Positions 1 to 13,010 of a stretch of 64,000 nucleotides of DNA are shown here, one piece after another. Under the pieces are notes generated by a model. The model saw only the letters and a program-made list of their open reading frames with translations, made no database searches and was not told the DNA's origin. Numbering within the stretch: position 1 is the first letter of the stretch; each line of letters opens with the position of its first letter. The stretch is from NCBI RefSeq assembly GCF_020497125.1, contig NC_059075.1, forward strand, positions 68,095,321 to 68,159,320, written 5' to 3'. The position numbers and the translations under genes are program-made. The stretch comes from Mauremys mutica (lineage: Eukaryota; Chordata; Testudines; Geoemydidae).

Positions 1-3000
1 TCAGATGGTGGATTTCTCAGTTGCTTTGTCCAGACTCAGCAGAGAATTAGCTGGGCATTAAAAGCTACCCAAATTCCCACAGAGATCTATGCTGAGAACT
101 GCTTAATAGTTAAGCATCACTTGGTGAGCAGATATTTGGTAGTCTCACGCTGATGGTGGGTTTTATAGCTTGACTTAGTACTGTGAAGTTGGAGACAAGC
201 CCTACCACGTTGTTAATTTCACTTAAAAGAATTGCCAATCTAATGGACGTAATTTGTGGTAAGTAGGGTTGAATGTATAGTTGAGGCTGAAACGAGTGCC
301 GCACGGCTTCTCTAGATCCATTCACTTACCTAGCTATGGTTTGTACTGTTATGTTCCTTTTCCCCCTCTTAAGCCCTGTGTATAGCAGAAAATGGGGTCC
401 TGTCCGAAAAGTCTGCAAATGCATTTTCCTCACTTTCCCATATTCTCCAAAACCAAATGTAATACAGGTTTGCGGACCAAACAGTATGCAGTATTCAGCT
501 CAGAAAGCCTACCTGAAATCTGCTTCTACAGGACTGAATTACTATTTCTAAATCTGGTGGCTATTGCGATTTGGCTAGATCTACTCCTGCTGGCTAAATG
601 TTTAAAGTTTGTGGGTAGGGAGCTGTGTTTTGAAAACTATTTAAAAACAAATGTTCCATCTTCTAGCGCACAGAGGGTTTAACGTTTGTCCAACTCCTTT
701 GAATGCATTCATGGCTGCAGCTTCTCTAGTGGGTAGTCCATTTTACCCACTAATTATCTTTTGCATATGTAAAATATGTAAAGTTGTTGTGTATGTGATG
801 GCTACTATTTTGTTTTGTATTGCAAATATATCCTTGTGGGACTGGGCATTGGGGGCACCTTATGGTATAAGTTCAGATGGTACAAGGGAAAATTCTAATC
901 TCCCAACATCAAAGTTTAAAAGAAAACTGTACCTATTTTTTTCATAGCCCAGCAATCTAAGTCTGAGAAGCAAGAGCCCTTTTATCTTGAATTATTGGAA
1001 TAAAAAACTCAATATGCATTTATGAACTTTCTTCATGGGGCACCATAATGCTGAAAAGTGAGATTACTGGAAGACCTGTTAGTCACCAGGTAGTTAAGAT
1101 TCTAACTAGCTTTGCACTATAAACTAGACCGCCTGAATTTTTTTTGTGCTTTTCTACCAGAAGAGACTTTTAATTGGGGAAAGTTTTGGGAGTAATCTAG
1201 ACAGTGTGATTAGTCAGATTATTAGTACTAAAGATGTGCTGTGTACTTCACAGCTGATGGAGAAAGACACTGTTCCTGTCCCAAAAACTGAAAGTGACAG
1301 TTACGACAGTTTGAAAAAACACACTTTTATCTATTTGCCACATCGTAACTTTAAAATAGTTTGACCTAGAGATTCCAAACTTGGTTTATTGTACTTCTTG
1401 GGAGCCCCCCCTCCCCCTCCGGAATACCTTTTACTATCTTGGGAAGGTTCTAATAGGTTTGGAGTTGTTCAATAAGTTTGGGCCAAGGCTATGCAAAATC
1501 TTTAGGGGCTTATATCATCCACATATTGAGCATCATTTAGAAAGTCGACAGTTGAATCAAAAAGGTATGCAAGATTTTAGATGTCGCTACCTACACCCGC
1601 TATGACGTATGCCTCAGCTGCTTCCTTAACCATCAGACCCTCTTCTTCACCCTTCCCTATGTGAGTCTTCTATAAAATTTCTCCTCTTACTATGCATACT
1701 CCTGTCCATCCCCATCCAACTTTCTATATACAATTATCAAACATGGTCCACATTCTGCTATAAAGCACTAACTCACTTCTGCCATCTCTGCTTTTACCTC
1801 TTTCTTCCCCCCTCCCCCCACCCTTGACCCCCCCCACCCTTGACTCCCCAACCACCTGCTGCTTTGCTTCATGGAATTGTGCAGGGAGTATGCAGTGTAA
1901 TCTAATTAAATCACCCTTGTAGTGGGGAGCTGGAGAGCAAAGAATCTGATGCAGGCATGTCCTGGCAGGAAGACAGAAAACAAAATGTCAGGTAACTGGT
2001 GCAACAAAATAATGAATTCTATGGCCATGAAGTCTGAGTCCAGGGAGCCCTGATTGGTCCAATCTACCCCATTTCATCTCATTGAGTACTTTTCTAGCTG
2101 TCGACAGTCTTGGAAAGATAACATTCAATCAGTTTACATTCAGCTCATGTGTTGGAGCTTCACTGCAACCAGAGAAACTTAATAAAAACTGAGATTCTAG
2201 AGTACAATTGCACGGCAATGGAATTGCAGAATACATGGGACTCTATTGATCAGAGCTGTATTTACATTAAAAGGTTAGCTTGCATTATGGGGGAACGTGA
2301 GGGCAGAGGCTTGGTGCTTTTGAGGGGCCGTAAATATACATTTCCATAGCTTCAGACTTCTTTTTAAGTATAACCTTAACTCTGAATTTCTTTTGGGCTT
2401 GACTTGCATTTGAGATAAAATATTCTTTTAAAGTTTGTTTCCTCAAAGTTACTAAAACGTTCACAACATTAAATCTAACAAAGTTTTTTGTTTTTGTTTT
2501 TTGTCAAATAATGTTGCGACCACTATGGGAGACTAATGCAAAGGTCTGTAAACCAGTTTCCATCTGCTTTAATGTTGCGTTACTACTATAAAATGGCATT
2601 TTTAGAATGTGTCTTTCATACAGCTGTCAGTGCACAGCAGTCACAGCCATGGAAAGGTTACTATAAGAGAACAGGTGGGGACAGTAGACTGGGAGAATTG
2701 TAGTGGGCTGATGATAATGAGTATTGGCATGGGGCACTGGTGGGCACTATTATTTCTAGGTTGTACAGAAGTTGGTTTTGAGCAACATTCTTTAAAAAAA
2801 AAAAAAGAAAGAAAATCAGTAGTGATGCAAGGAGAAAGTTCAAATAGCTGGTGTAGGGGAATCATCTGTGTTCATCAAAGTGGGGGAGGGGGAAAAAGGT
2901 GTGTGTGGATTGTGAGGGGGAACAGATATAGTGAGAGAGATGGCCAGAACTGATGAAATGGAGGATGTGGCGAGATGACCTCATGGCGATGGATGGAATG

Positions 3001-3572
3001 GCCTTGTAAACTTTTAATGTTTAACAATAAAACACTGTTTAAACATGAAGGTTTCTTCTGGGGCTAGTTAGTAAAAAGAAAACACAACAGTTTTCTTTTG
3101 TGATTGTGTGTGCGTGAGAGAGAGCTGCTTTTTGTAGATTTCAAGTTTTCATTTAAAAAAAAACACCTCTTTTTCAGGTTTTTGGTGAACATTTTTCAGT
3201 TTTTCCACAAAATGTTGACATTTCCCACGGAAAATGCTGACTTTTTTTTTTCCTCATTTCATGCAATTTTTCACCAAACAGACAAACCCCATTTCTCAAC
3301 CTGCTCTTTTTTCCCTCTTCCTTCTTAAACTAGCACTGACATACACATGCAGCTTGAAATCTAGTCAGAGTGTTGGGTTTTTTTAAAGCTGTTACTTCCC
3401 CCTCCCCCCCTTTCCAAGAGATCTATTTTTTTTCTCCCCAGTTGGTTTATTGGGGTTGGGGGAGGGGAATACAATCCCACAAACAACAAGGGTGACTGAC
3501 TATACAGGGGAAGCAGTACTAACAAATGGAGGGAGGCATTTTTTTTCTCCCTCCTACCCTTTTTCATTGCTA
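1..3572. other. Upstream DCAF5 intron, no gene seen
   Basis: No exon, RNA gene or classifiable full-length repeat was found. The stretch is AT-rich, with C-rich tracts around 1805-1850 and short poly-T and poly-A runs. It lies upstream of the first visible DCAF5 exon, so it should be intronic, by inference from gene structure. A weak repeat-like segment at 1855-1990 is listed separately. All open frames here are short and show no family signature. Confidence 0.6.
1855..1990. repeat. Unclassified dispersed repeat, shared with 18070-18185
   Basis: This segment resembles 18070-18185 over about 110 bp. Both contain GTGCAGGGAG, then a CTGTAATC-like or GTGTAATC-like stretch, a run ending in GAGCTGGA or AAGCTGGA, and a CCTGGCAG or CCTGTCAG end. 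The similarity is by eye, in the same orientation, and diverged. No family is assigned. Confidence 0.4.
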
Positions 3573-4137
3573 GGCCAGGTCTAGGCTACAGACTTTTACC
3601 AGCATAGCTATCTTGGTTAGGGGTATGGCAAGGCAAGATCTGTGACCAACATAACTACGCTGGTTAAAACCCCTATTATACACACAGTTACACTGGCAAA
3701 ACTGCACTTTTGCAGATACAGCTTTTTTTTTTTCCTGTGATATGTGTGGCTTGGATAAGCTACACTGGCAAAAGCACAGTTTTGCCAGTAAAACTGCATC
3801 TACCTTAGGGGCTTGTCTACACTAGAAAGTTGTGCCACTTTAATGATACTGGCATAGATAAAGCAGTACAACTCCCCTTAGTGTGAACACAGTTATGCCA
3901 GTATATCTGTTCCCTTACAGAAAGGAGGATAAGCTATACCGGCATAAGGCATTTTTGTACCAGTATAACTGTGTCCGCACTGGTATAACTATATTAGTTT
4001 AAAAAAAAATCACACCCATAAATGACGACATTATACCAGTACAAAATCTCTGTGTAGACCCAGGCCTACGAGCTCTTTGCTCCTACAGTATAATGGTATA
4101 GCTATACGAGCAAAGCCTTCCAAATGTAGACCTGGCC
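3573..4137. mobile_element. Outer short inverted-repeat DNA transposon (Harbinger-like MITE)
   Basis: The left end GGCCAGGTCTAGG is mirrored by a right end reading AAATGTAGACCTGGCC, so the ends are inverted repeats. The body holds many short echoes of ACACTGGCA and TATACCAGT, as expected of a non-autonomous element. A second element lies inside it at 3808-4066. No clean target duplication is visible for the outer copy (flanks CTA and TCA). The GTCTA-type terminus links it to other Harbinger-like elements in this window. Class assignment is inference. Confidence 0.5.
3808..4066. mobile_element. Inner MITE nested in an older MITE
   Basis: The left end GGGGCTTGTCTACACTAG pairs with the reverse complement of CTGTGTAGACCCAGGCC at the right end, giving inverted repeats of about 18 bp. 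Internal TATACCAGTA and ACTGGTATAAC stretches are mutually complementary, so the whole copy could fold. It is preceded by TTA, the usual Harbinger target, but followed by TAC, so one duplication may have decayed. It has no coding capacity. Confidence 0.55.
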
Positions 4138-6075
4138 TCAGTGAATTCAAGAATATAGTTACAAGTGTTACTTGTAACACTTCTAGGTACTTTTGTCTTT
4201 TAAAAAACCAACTTTCCCCCGTCACATTTGTTCCCTTCAAAATAGGCTGGAAATGGTTTCAGCCTCTGATGTTAGGTTTCCATACTACCATTGTCTCAGA
4301 CTTCATAAAGAAGTCATTTACAAAGGAGGCTTTCAAGGGTTTGTAGGTTTAATATTTAGGAGTAAAACCCAGGATACATTTTCAAAAGGGACTGGTGATT
4401 TTGGGTGCTTAAATTGATATCTTATGGGGCAGGGGGCTGATTTTCAGAAAATGCTGAGCACCTGTTCTCTGAAAATCAGATCCTTTTAAGCACCTTGGGT
4501 GTCCAATGTGAGAGTCATTAGTCACTTGAAAAACGCCTCTAGTTTCTTCATGGAAGTCCAGCTCTGGCCACTGAGGGGGGGAAAAACTGAGCCCATTTAA
4601 AACACATTAATAGGTTCTTCTTGACTCTAACCAAAGAGCAAGTATCTGTTCAGTTTTACAGTATACGTCATGAAACAAGACATGCTTAAACCTTTGTGGA
4701 ATGCAGATTCCCTTCCATGGGGAGTGACTCACTTTTATAAAAGCTTTGGGCAGAGAACTATATCTGAAAATATGATGCATTAAAACCTATGAGTCAACTT
4801 CCTCTGAAAATATGTGACATCTGTACGCACATGCCTGTTAGCTACTGAGGTGGACAAGATTTCACAGCTGTGTACAAATCAGCTGGTGAGGACTCCCCCA
4901 AACCCATGAATGAAAAGGTCTATCTCAGATGTTGTGGCAGGAGTCATTAAATCCCTTAAAACCAGACACAGAGCAAACAAAAGATTTTCCCCATTCGTAA
5001 GGATGTATTTTGAAGTACAAAGGAACCCAAGCCTCACAAACTGGATTTCAACCAAGTTTCTATTATCCTGGGCGCCTGAGGGAGGCAAAGAGCTTGGCTT
5101 TCCTGTAAAGAAGAATTTTTAGGGTCTGGGAACACCAACATTCACTTTTGTCTTGGACACGTGACCAAGAGTTGACATAGGTACACTTGTTGTCAGCATG
5201 CTGGGTGAGGCTATGGACTTCAATAGTGTCATATATTATATAAGCTTTGTCTGCTTAGCAGTATTTGTTGGTGGTGCATGTTTGCGATTAGCTAACTCTT
5301 ATCTTATGCTTTCTCATAATAACTTAACCTTAAAGTAGTCTTTTATTTAAGATACCTAGAGCTGATTGTTCTCACTAGCAGTCAACACAAACATTACCTG
5401 ATGTGCTGTAGAGATGTAAACTGTAAATGGAAGCTGGAATGAGGGAATGGTCTGAGAAAGAGCTGCAGCCTCCATCCTCCAACATGGTAGCAGAAAAGTA
5501 TTAGCCCACACTAGTTAAGGCACCGGATGAACCAAAAGATCTGAGTGCTGGCAGTGTAAAGGCAAATAGCCCAACCCCTTCAACAGTAGGTTTTTTTGTT
5601 TTTTTTAAATTAACAATTGTAATCATCTGTGTCTTAGAATTTGTCCCATGCAGGGAATTCTATCTGCTGCACATGGGGGTAGGAAGGAGAATAAAATCTC
5701 TGTCAATTAATCAAGCAGCACTAGCCTCTATCTCCAGGCACCTTTCTAAACTGAGCACTTTTTATAGCTTGTCATTCAAGCTTTGACTCAAATTTGCTTG
5801 GGAATGGGTGCTTTGAATGGTTTTTCTGCAGAAATTGGGCAGAGAGAGAGACTTTATTCAGATGTATAAAATTGTTTATATTGCAGCATAATGAAAATGA
5901 CAACACCTGGAGCAAAGATCATTCTGCAGAATTTCCTCTTCTCTTTAAAACTCTGATAACTACACTGGGAGATCACATATATATATATTTTAAAAAGTGA
6001 AACACAGTTGATACTCTTATGTACACTTCAAATTTCGGGCAGCCTGCCTGACTTGTTCTCTCTTTCCTTTCCTAG
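4138..6075. other. DCAF5 intron, no further feature
   Basis: No coding segment was found apart from the exon that follows. A short (AT)n run sits near 5977-5988. The sequence just before the exon is pyrimidine-rich (TTCTCTCTTTCCTTTCCTAG), a good polypyrimidine tract and acceptor for the exon at 6076. Confidence 0.6.
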
Positions 6076-6289
6076 TTCACTGCTCCGCTATGGTGGAAAT
6101 CTGTCCCTTCAAAGTGCCATGAGTGTCCGATTCAACAGCAATGGAACCCAGCTGCTGGCACTGCGTCGGCGTCTTCCACCAGTCCTCTACGATATCCACT
6201 CCCGACTGCCTGTCTTCCAATTTGACAACCAAGGTTACTTCAACTCGTGTACCATGAAGAGCTGTTGTTTTGCAGGCGACCGTGACCAG
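6076..6289 (+). CDS. DCAF5: DCAF5 internal coding exon (WD40 region, first in window)
   Basis: This exon encodes part of the WD40 beta-propeller of DDB1- and CUL4-associated factor 5, the substrate-recognition subunit of a CRL4 ubiquitin ligase. The acceptor is CCTAG before 6076 and the donor is CAG/GTAACG after 6289. The exon opens with the last base of a split codon and ends on a codon boundary (214 nt). It encodes SLLRYGGNLSLQ, then AMSVRFNSNGTQLLALRRR, PVLYDIHSRLPVFQFDNQGY, and CCFAGDRDQ. These match the DCAF5 family, with typical WD-repeat spacing of a hydrophobic VRFNSNGTQLLA strand and a YDI strand. The frame continues into TAC ATC at 22428 across a 16.1-kb intron. A separate reading frame runs into the exon from upstream, but that part is intronic. 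Identification rests on recall of the vertebrate protein and is strong because all four exons agree in order and phase. Confidence 0.95.
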
Positions 6290-9200
6290 GTAACGGGCAA
6301 GTGGTGCCCTCCCAAGCTCACGTGTTAATTACTCTGTGCAAAAGTAGAGGCTTTCATGAGCATTTGAAAACAGCTTTTAAGAGCCTTCTCTGATTTGGGG
6401 GATATTACTGAATCCAGAACACGGGGGGAGGGGAGGGAGGAGGAATTGTCCTTAATTTCTTCCTGTTGCAATACTACACAATTGTAAGTGAAAAATAATG
6501 CACACCAAGGAGTGTGGTAAATTCTACATCTGAATAAAGTAATCTAAAATTAGAAAATGTGTTTTCAAAGGAAACATGTAAATTAGCTCTCTGAAAGGTC
6601 CATTTGATCAGTTTTCACACCTGTGAATTAGACAATATTGTCTAGGTCAGAAAATTAAACTACTTATTTAGTTTTTGATTTTACCGGCCTGTGGTAAAAT
6701 CAAACATTGGGGGTATTTAAAATTTCTTTTTTCTCAACTTACATGTCAAATTTCATTATTTTACAAGTAAAAACAAATTTTTACAACTACTGGAACCACA
6801 AAACCTGCCCAGCATGTGAGATTTCCCCTGATATCAATAATAAAAATTTTGTAATCAGAACTTAAATTTCCCATGCAGGAGATAGAATAGAGTCTCTTGT
6901 AACTATAAGGGCTCAGGCATGAAAACATATTTCTGTTACTGAAGTAAGTGGATATGACTAAGAAGCATAGGGAGTAGGTATGTTTGTGCATTTCTAATCA
7001 GAGTGCACAGAAGCAGTACTGAAGGCAATTTAAAAATTAGAGGAGTTTGCCCCAAGGAAACTTAAAAAGGGCAAAGAAATATTACAGAAGCAAATTAACC
7101 CGTTATACATTTGGAAACATGCCACTTCTTATGGGTCCATAATGAACAAACCTAAAGATGACACTAGTCTTTTTCCTCTAGAGGTCAGAGTAGAACTACA
7201 ATCAGGACCCAGATAGACCTTTTAGCATTATGCTTTTTATACTTTTTGTTTGTTTGTTTTGGGGGTGGGGGGTGGATACATGCATTACTTTATGGAAAGA
7301 ATGTGGGCATTCTTCACTGGGCCTGTTCTCTGCTTTTTGAAAAACCCGATAGACACAGGTTATCTGGTTCAGTTAGGAAGCTGGTATATAAGCATTACAT
7401 ACAATATGGAATCTCTGAGCAATGGGAGATGCACTTCCTGATGAAATTTAGAGCAGGGAAGGAAAGAGGGAAGCTGAGACATAAAATGGAACATCAAGAG
7501 ACAATTGGGGCAGTCTTCCAAAATGGCAAACTTTTTTAGGGTGTTATGTAAAACCTTTCACTGGTGCCAAAACATATACATGTAACTTAATCTTTGGTGT
7601 GGGGAAGTCTGTTAACTGCAGAAATGTCAAATATAACGGCATACTAATCACACCTAGTACATCAGTCAACCAAACTAAAGGAAAACTGCAATGACTTTTT
7701 TTCACCACTGATTTAGAGGACTCCAAAAATAATGAATTGGAATATGAAAGTTCAAGAAACTACACAGCAATAGTTAAAAGTAACTAACTCGATATGTTTT
7801 AAAATATCCAGTGATAGGAATTGGACATGTAGGGGCTGTCACTTCCAACAGGAATTGCATCCTGGTAGGGCATATCTAGACATGAAGATAAGAGCTGGAA
7901 CCTGCAGCCAAATCCACAAAGGATACAGGACAGGAGACTTCTGCAGTTCTTTGTAAGACAAATTCTGTACTTTGGCGGGTGTGTTGGATTTCTTTGTTTT
8001 TGTGTGTGATATGTGTCCATTCTTGAAACCAGAAAAATTACAGAATTTACAGGAAAAGAGCTTGGAAATTTGCTCCCCTCTGTTTATCTTGGAGTGTTAT
8101 GCTGCATCCAATTACTGTAGTACCTTAGTGCCTTCCACATAAAATCAGTAGCAAAGTCCCTAATGAGCTTTGTGGAGTCTGACACCTTTTCCCTTTATGG
8201 GGTCAGAACTCTGCTTTAGGGTTGTTTTTGGAGGTAGGAAGATGTGAGGAAGGGCTTGGAAATAAAAGGGATGTTAAATTTGTGAGTGTCACTTAAGATA
8301 GAAAGGCGTTCTCCGGCTGCAGCTCTCGTTTCTTGTCTTCTGGTATGTGCTAAGCAGACAATATGTATGATTCAGGCCTCGTTTTTAATTTTATGTTCCA
8401 GACATCTTCAGGAAGTAAGTCAAGATTTAATATTTTACATTGGACCTAGCGATTAATACTTTATATTCTATTCCAATTTTCAATTAAAAATACTGAGTAT
8501 TGTACAAAAGTTGAGACCACCTGACAAAGTTGTATTTGATTTAAAAGTTATACTCCTAAATGTAAAACGTGGTTACCAAAGGCATACCTCAGTTGGACAT
8601 GGGATGGGGTTGTGTTGATGGGGCTGTACTTGAAAAATGAGTTCTATCAACTAAACTAGTGATTTTTTTTAATTTATTTTGTCTTTGGGAGCTGGGGCAG
8701 GAAAGAGACCATTCTAAGGGGTCTCAAAGATGAAGCATGAGTTGCGGAACAAGTCATAAACATATTAGCAAATGATCAGGAAAAAACATGGAAGAAGAAA
8801 AGTAAATTTCCTGGATGGCAAATTTATTGAATGTTTAGGGATAAGGGAAGAGGTAGATTTCCATGTCTTTGTCCTCCTTTATATTATTCACTAGTTAGCT
8901 TAGTTTTACATCTATATTGGGCTGATAGCTGAATATAAAAGTTAATTCCCCCTAGAGAGCATAAAATACACTCTTCATTGTATGGCAAAAGTCCTAAATA
9001 ACCAACATTGCTAAGAATGTATTTTTGGCTAACAGAACTTGTAGATGATTCTTTGTCCAGATAGTGATGAAGATAGAAACTCTTGAGTTTTATGGCCATC
9101 AGGCTCTACAGGTGTTCTTGCATTTCTCTCTTTATAGGGCTTTGAGCTCTGGAATCCCTCTCTCTCTGATAGACTCTGTTAACCATCCCATGGAACAGAG

Positions 9201-11632
9201 ATAGAAAATGCTGTAATATTTGTAATTGAGACTGGGAACCTGCTGCAAGTGATTTGCATGCAGGCAAATGATATTAAAGCAGGCCTGCTGCTAGTAAAAT
9301 AGAAGCCTAATGTCAATGAGTTAGTATCATTGTTCCTTGAAGCTGTAAAAAGTAGAAATGTTCATTCTTTAGCCTCACTATGAAATTGCTGAACTAAAAA
9401 TCATACAAAATATAAACTGAACCTCAATCATTAATGAAATCGAGAGAGAGGTTATAAAAGTGCTTCACTGGTTTGCGTTCCTTTTGGACTTGCAGATATT
9501 TTGGGCACGTAGGCTGTGACAAGAACATATCCCTTTTGTTGGGCAGAGGCTAGCTAGCCGTACTTCTTTCTATGCCCTTGGTTACTGGCCTTTGTGTTCC
9601 TATGAAAGCATCTGAATCATTCAAGTCTGAACACTAACATAACCGTTGTCCTTACAAACCTGTTGAAATAATAAACAGAATATGCAAAATTTCCCCCCGA
9701 AATGCCAGACCCTCAATCTAGTTTGCTCTAAATAGCTGCATTCTTTTTAGTTTTTTTTAATCAATCCATAATGAATTTCCATTTATTTGGATTATAACTG
9801 ATAATGATATTAGGGCCAGATTCTGCTACCCTTACTCATGTTGAGTGGTGTATTACTCTTCTTCAAATACCTAGATTCTTATGGTGACCAAAGTACAAAT
9901 GAAAACTTTTATCGTTTGGATCCACACAAAATTCTGCCCTTGTCCTAGGTATTAAATATGAATACACTGTTCACATGCCACTTACTAAGAAGCCTCTCCT
10001 CTTCCTTTTACAGGAGCTCTGATCTTATATTGTGTTCATTCACTGATCAAGTGTCTTGTTTGCCTTAATTAGGAGCTCAACTCAGCCTAGCCTAGCTGCT
10101 CTCACACCCACAGAAGAAAATAAGGGATGTGGGGAAGGCAGATTGAACAGGCCCAACTTTGGCCTTAGTTACACGAATGCACCCTATCAACTTTAGAGGG
10201 ACTGCCTGGGTTTAAATGAAGAGCACACTTTGTCCCAGTACATATACACTTAGTGGAAGGCATTTGTATCTTGGTGTTGGGTGATGGTATAAAACCTGAA
10301 GATAGATAAACTTCCTGCTCATGATTCCCAGCTATAATATGTGGTGCAAATGAACAGAATACCAATCACCAGCTTTTATTCCACACTATATATGTTTTGA
10401 ACCACTCCAGGGCCTGTGGTAATAAAATACAGCTGGTTGTTGCTTGCTTCAATAAAAGGGTTAATTTGTTTCCTGTGAATAGAACAAAAAGTGTCTTGAA
10501 TCTATGGCATGCCCTCAGACATTACATCACCACTCAGCCTCTTCTGTTGACATTACACTGAAGGGGAGTTTCAGGAATGCACAACTTGCTGTACTGCAGA
10601 CTGTTCAAACTCCCTATAAAGTTACAGCTTTCGTTATGTTTAACTCTGCACACTAAACTCTGGTTAGGGATAATATGATTTATGCCCATCAACTAATCAA
10701 AACATCAGCACTGCTCTCTTCCAAACAGGGTTAGTTATATGGTTGCTAAGCCCCATAAATGGGGGGAGTTGCTGTGGTATGGAAATATAACTTTTGTTGT
10801 ACTTCCCTGCATGCATTCTAGTTAAAAGGACATTTTTTGAGGCAGTGGTACTTATCAGTGTCTAATTCTTTAAAAATTAAAGGGGAGTTTTCCTCTCTAA
10901 AGAGTACATGTATGCTTTTCCTGTGCGAAAGGATGCCGGAGTATGAATGGTAGCTCACGTCAGGTCTTGAAATGTAAAGAACTCAGTGTGCAAATATGTT
11001 TTTTTGTTTTGGGGTGTTTTGGGGGGAGGGGCGGGGGTTAGGACAATTCCTTACATAAAAAAGAATTTAGTGTCTTATATATTTTACAGAGATAAAATTG
11101 GTGTCTGTCAGCTTGCTCAATGGCTGGTCTTCATTGATAAGATCAATTATTTATTTTATTTATTTATTTTAAAAGAATGCAGTTGGAACTGAGCTTTGTG
11201 TATAGACGTTGAAGAAATCCAATTCCATCACCAAACATTCACTTTCAGTGTTTGTCTTCCCTTCCCCTCCTCCCATCCCATCCCATCCCAAAAGAAACTT
11301 CATGGGATCTGAGTCACAGCAGAAGTGATAGAGAATGCCCCCTTTGATTCTGCTGACTCCCCCTCATCTCCCCGCAACCCTCCTGCCCTGAACATTTCTT
11401 CTCCCTCATTTCCTGCAGACCTTTGTAGGAGAGCTTTAGTCCTCCGGACATTGAGGTCAACACAAAAGGAGCTGTAGTCCTTCGCTCCTTTTAGGCTCTG
11501 CAGGCAAGGAGCCCTGATTTTGATTACTTTCAGAGGTTTGCAGAATTGGGGCTTCTTTTATGTGCACTTTAGGAAATCTGCAGTGTAAGGACTTATCTCT
11601 TCAGGATGATGGGTGTGGTCTGGTCTATGATT
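6290..11632. other. DCAF5 intron, 5' third
   Basis: Mostly unique-looking AT-rich sequence. No exon or RNA gene was found. A fragment starting GGGCCAGATTCTG near 9811 resembles a widespread reptile repeat motif but is too short to annotate confidently. Purine-rich and T-rich runs (for example 7245-7275 and 10998-11040) are low complexity. Confidence 0.5.
11272..11290. repeat. (CCCAT)n short tandem repeat
   Basis: Three to four units of TCCCA are seen in a pyrimidine-rich stretch. It is a simple repeat only. Confidence 0.7.
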
Positions 11633-11636
11633 TAAA

Positions 11637-11660
11637 AATAATAATAATAATAATAATAAT
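11637..11660. repeat. (AAT)n microsatellite
   Basis: Eight perfect units of ATA/AAT within the DCAF5 intron. It may be polymorphic. Confidence 0.85.
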
Positions 11661-11734
11661 GACCTGTTGCTAACAAAATAGGGGCCAGCAATGGGTACAG
11701 CTGAACTGGTACTGAATGCTGTTTAACTGCAAGT

Positions 11735-11935
11735 GTAGACAAGAACATAAGAATGGCCGTACTGGGTCAGACCAAAGGTCCATCTAGCCCAATATCCTGC
11801 CTACCGACAGTGGCCAATGCCAGGTGCTCCAGAGGGAGTGAACTCAACAGGCAATGATCAAGTGATCTCTCTCCTGCCATCCATCTCCACCCTCTGACAA
11901 ACTGTGTTCAGAATCAAGCTTAAAATCTGCTCTTT
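11735..11935 (-). mobile_element. CR1 LINE 3'-end fragment, reverse orientation
   Basis: The stretch AGAACATAAGAATGGCCGTA followed by CTGGGTCAGACCAAAGGTCC is the reverse complement of a CR1-type 3' end (GGACCTTTGGTCTGACCCAG, then a TTCTTATG tail). The same module occurs at 16438, 32760 (plus strand) and 59205. Only the 3'-terminal part is present. Immediately upstream is AAGTGTAGACAAG, which looks like the end of a MITE, so this copy may be next to or inside one. Confidence 0.75.
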
Positions 11936-12794
11936 TCTAGACAGATAGTGATAAGAAGGCTAGGAATTTTGTATTCTCATAATTAATAGAATTTTCTATT
12001 CAGTGGGTTCAAGAGAGCAGGAAAAGCATGCAGGATGCCTGCAGCTGTAGCAATGTTCAGAAATAGTCTACATCTACTCCTCTTCCTCTCTGCGTACATA
12101 GAAACGTTGTCTTTGTTTTCTTTGGGACGTAGTGGAAATATTTTCCTTGCTGCAGAAATCTGCAGTCATAGATTTTCAGTTTCTTCTCCCAGTGATTAAA
12201 AATTCAGTTTTACTATGCAGTGAGTCTGCAAAATATTGATTGATAGGTTTTGATGACAGTTTTGTATGACAGGTCTTTAAAATTGCCCCTTGGACACTCC
12301 GTTGCTTTTAAGATTGGGGTGTGTGTTGGGAGTGAGAGTAGTGGTTTGATTTGAATTTTCAGTGCAGTTCTTTAGTCTGTTACACAGCCATCTGGCTTTT
12401 CTTGTTCAATCGGTACAGTTAATTAGACCAGCACGTCTCTTACCGGGCAACAATTGATCAATTACTGCAGAGAAAGCCTTTGGGGATCTGTGTAAGTTGA
12501 TCAGCACATGGTTAACAACAATAGTTGATGATGAATGTTTTCTTCTCCAACAGCTTTAATTGGACAAACATTGTATGCTTTGTAAACATTTATGTAAATG
12601 TTATAAATGGAGAAGATTCTTTGCCCTTGACTTGCTTCTTGAGGATAAAGGGAGGTTTTAAGTCCTGTTTAATTACTTAACGTGGCTCAAATTGTAGCAT
12701 AAAGAACCAGCCTGGAAAACAGTTTCAGGTTAATAGAATTGTGCTGATTAGTGTGAAAAAGGATAACTTTTGTTCTTTTAAGCCAGTGTTTTTG

Positions 12795-13010
12795 TTGTTA
12801 CCATAACACTTAGGAGCCGCACTGTGGTGGGCACTATACAGACACTGAACAAAAACATGGTACCTGTCCCTAAAAGTTTACAATCTAAGTATGAAACAAG
12901 ACAACAGATGGATACAAACAGATTGATGGGGGGCGTACAAGGACCCAATAAGACTATATTGGCCAGCTTTATGAGTAGTGGGTCTTGTGCACCAGCGGCC
13001 TAATCATAGT
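12795..13010. repeat. Unclassified old interspersed repeat
   Basis: The block contains CACTGTGGTGGGCACTATAC, ACCTGTCCCTAAAAGTTTAC and ATCTAAGTATGAAACAAGAC. I recognise this pattern as a dispersed amniote repeat (text of the kind 'GGGCACTGTACA ... AGCTTACAATCTAA'), but I cannot assign its class. It is moderately diverged. No gene is present. Confidence 0.45.
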
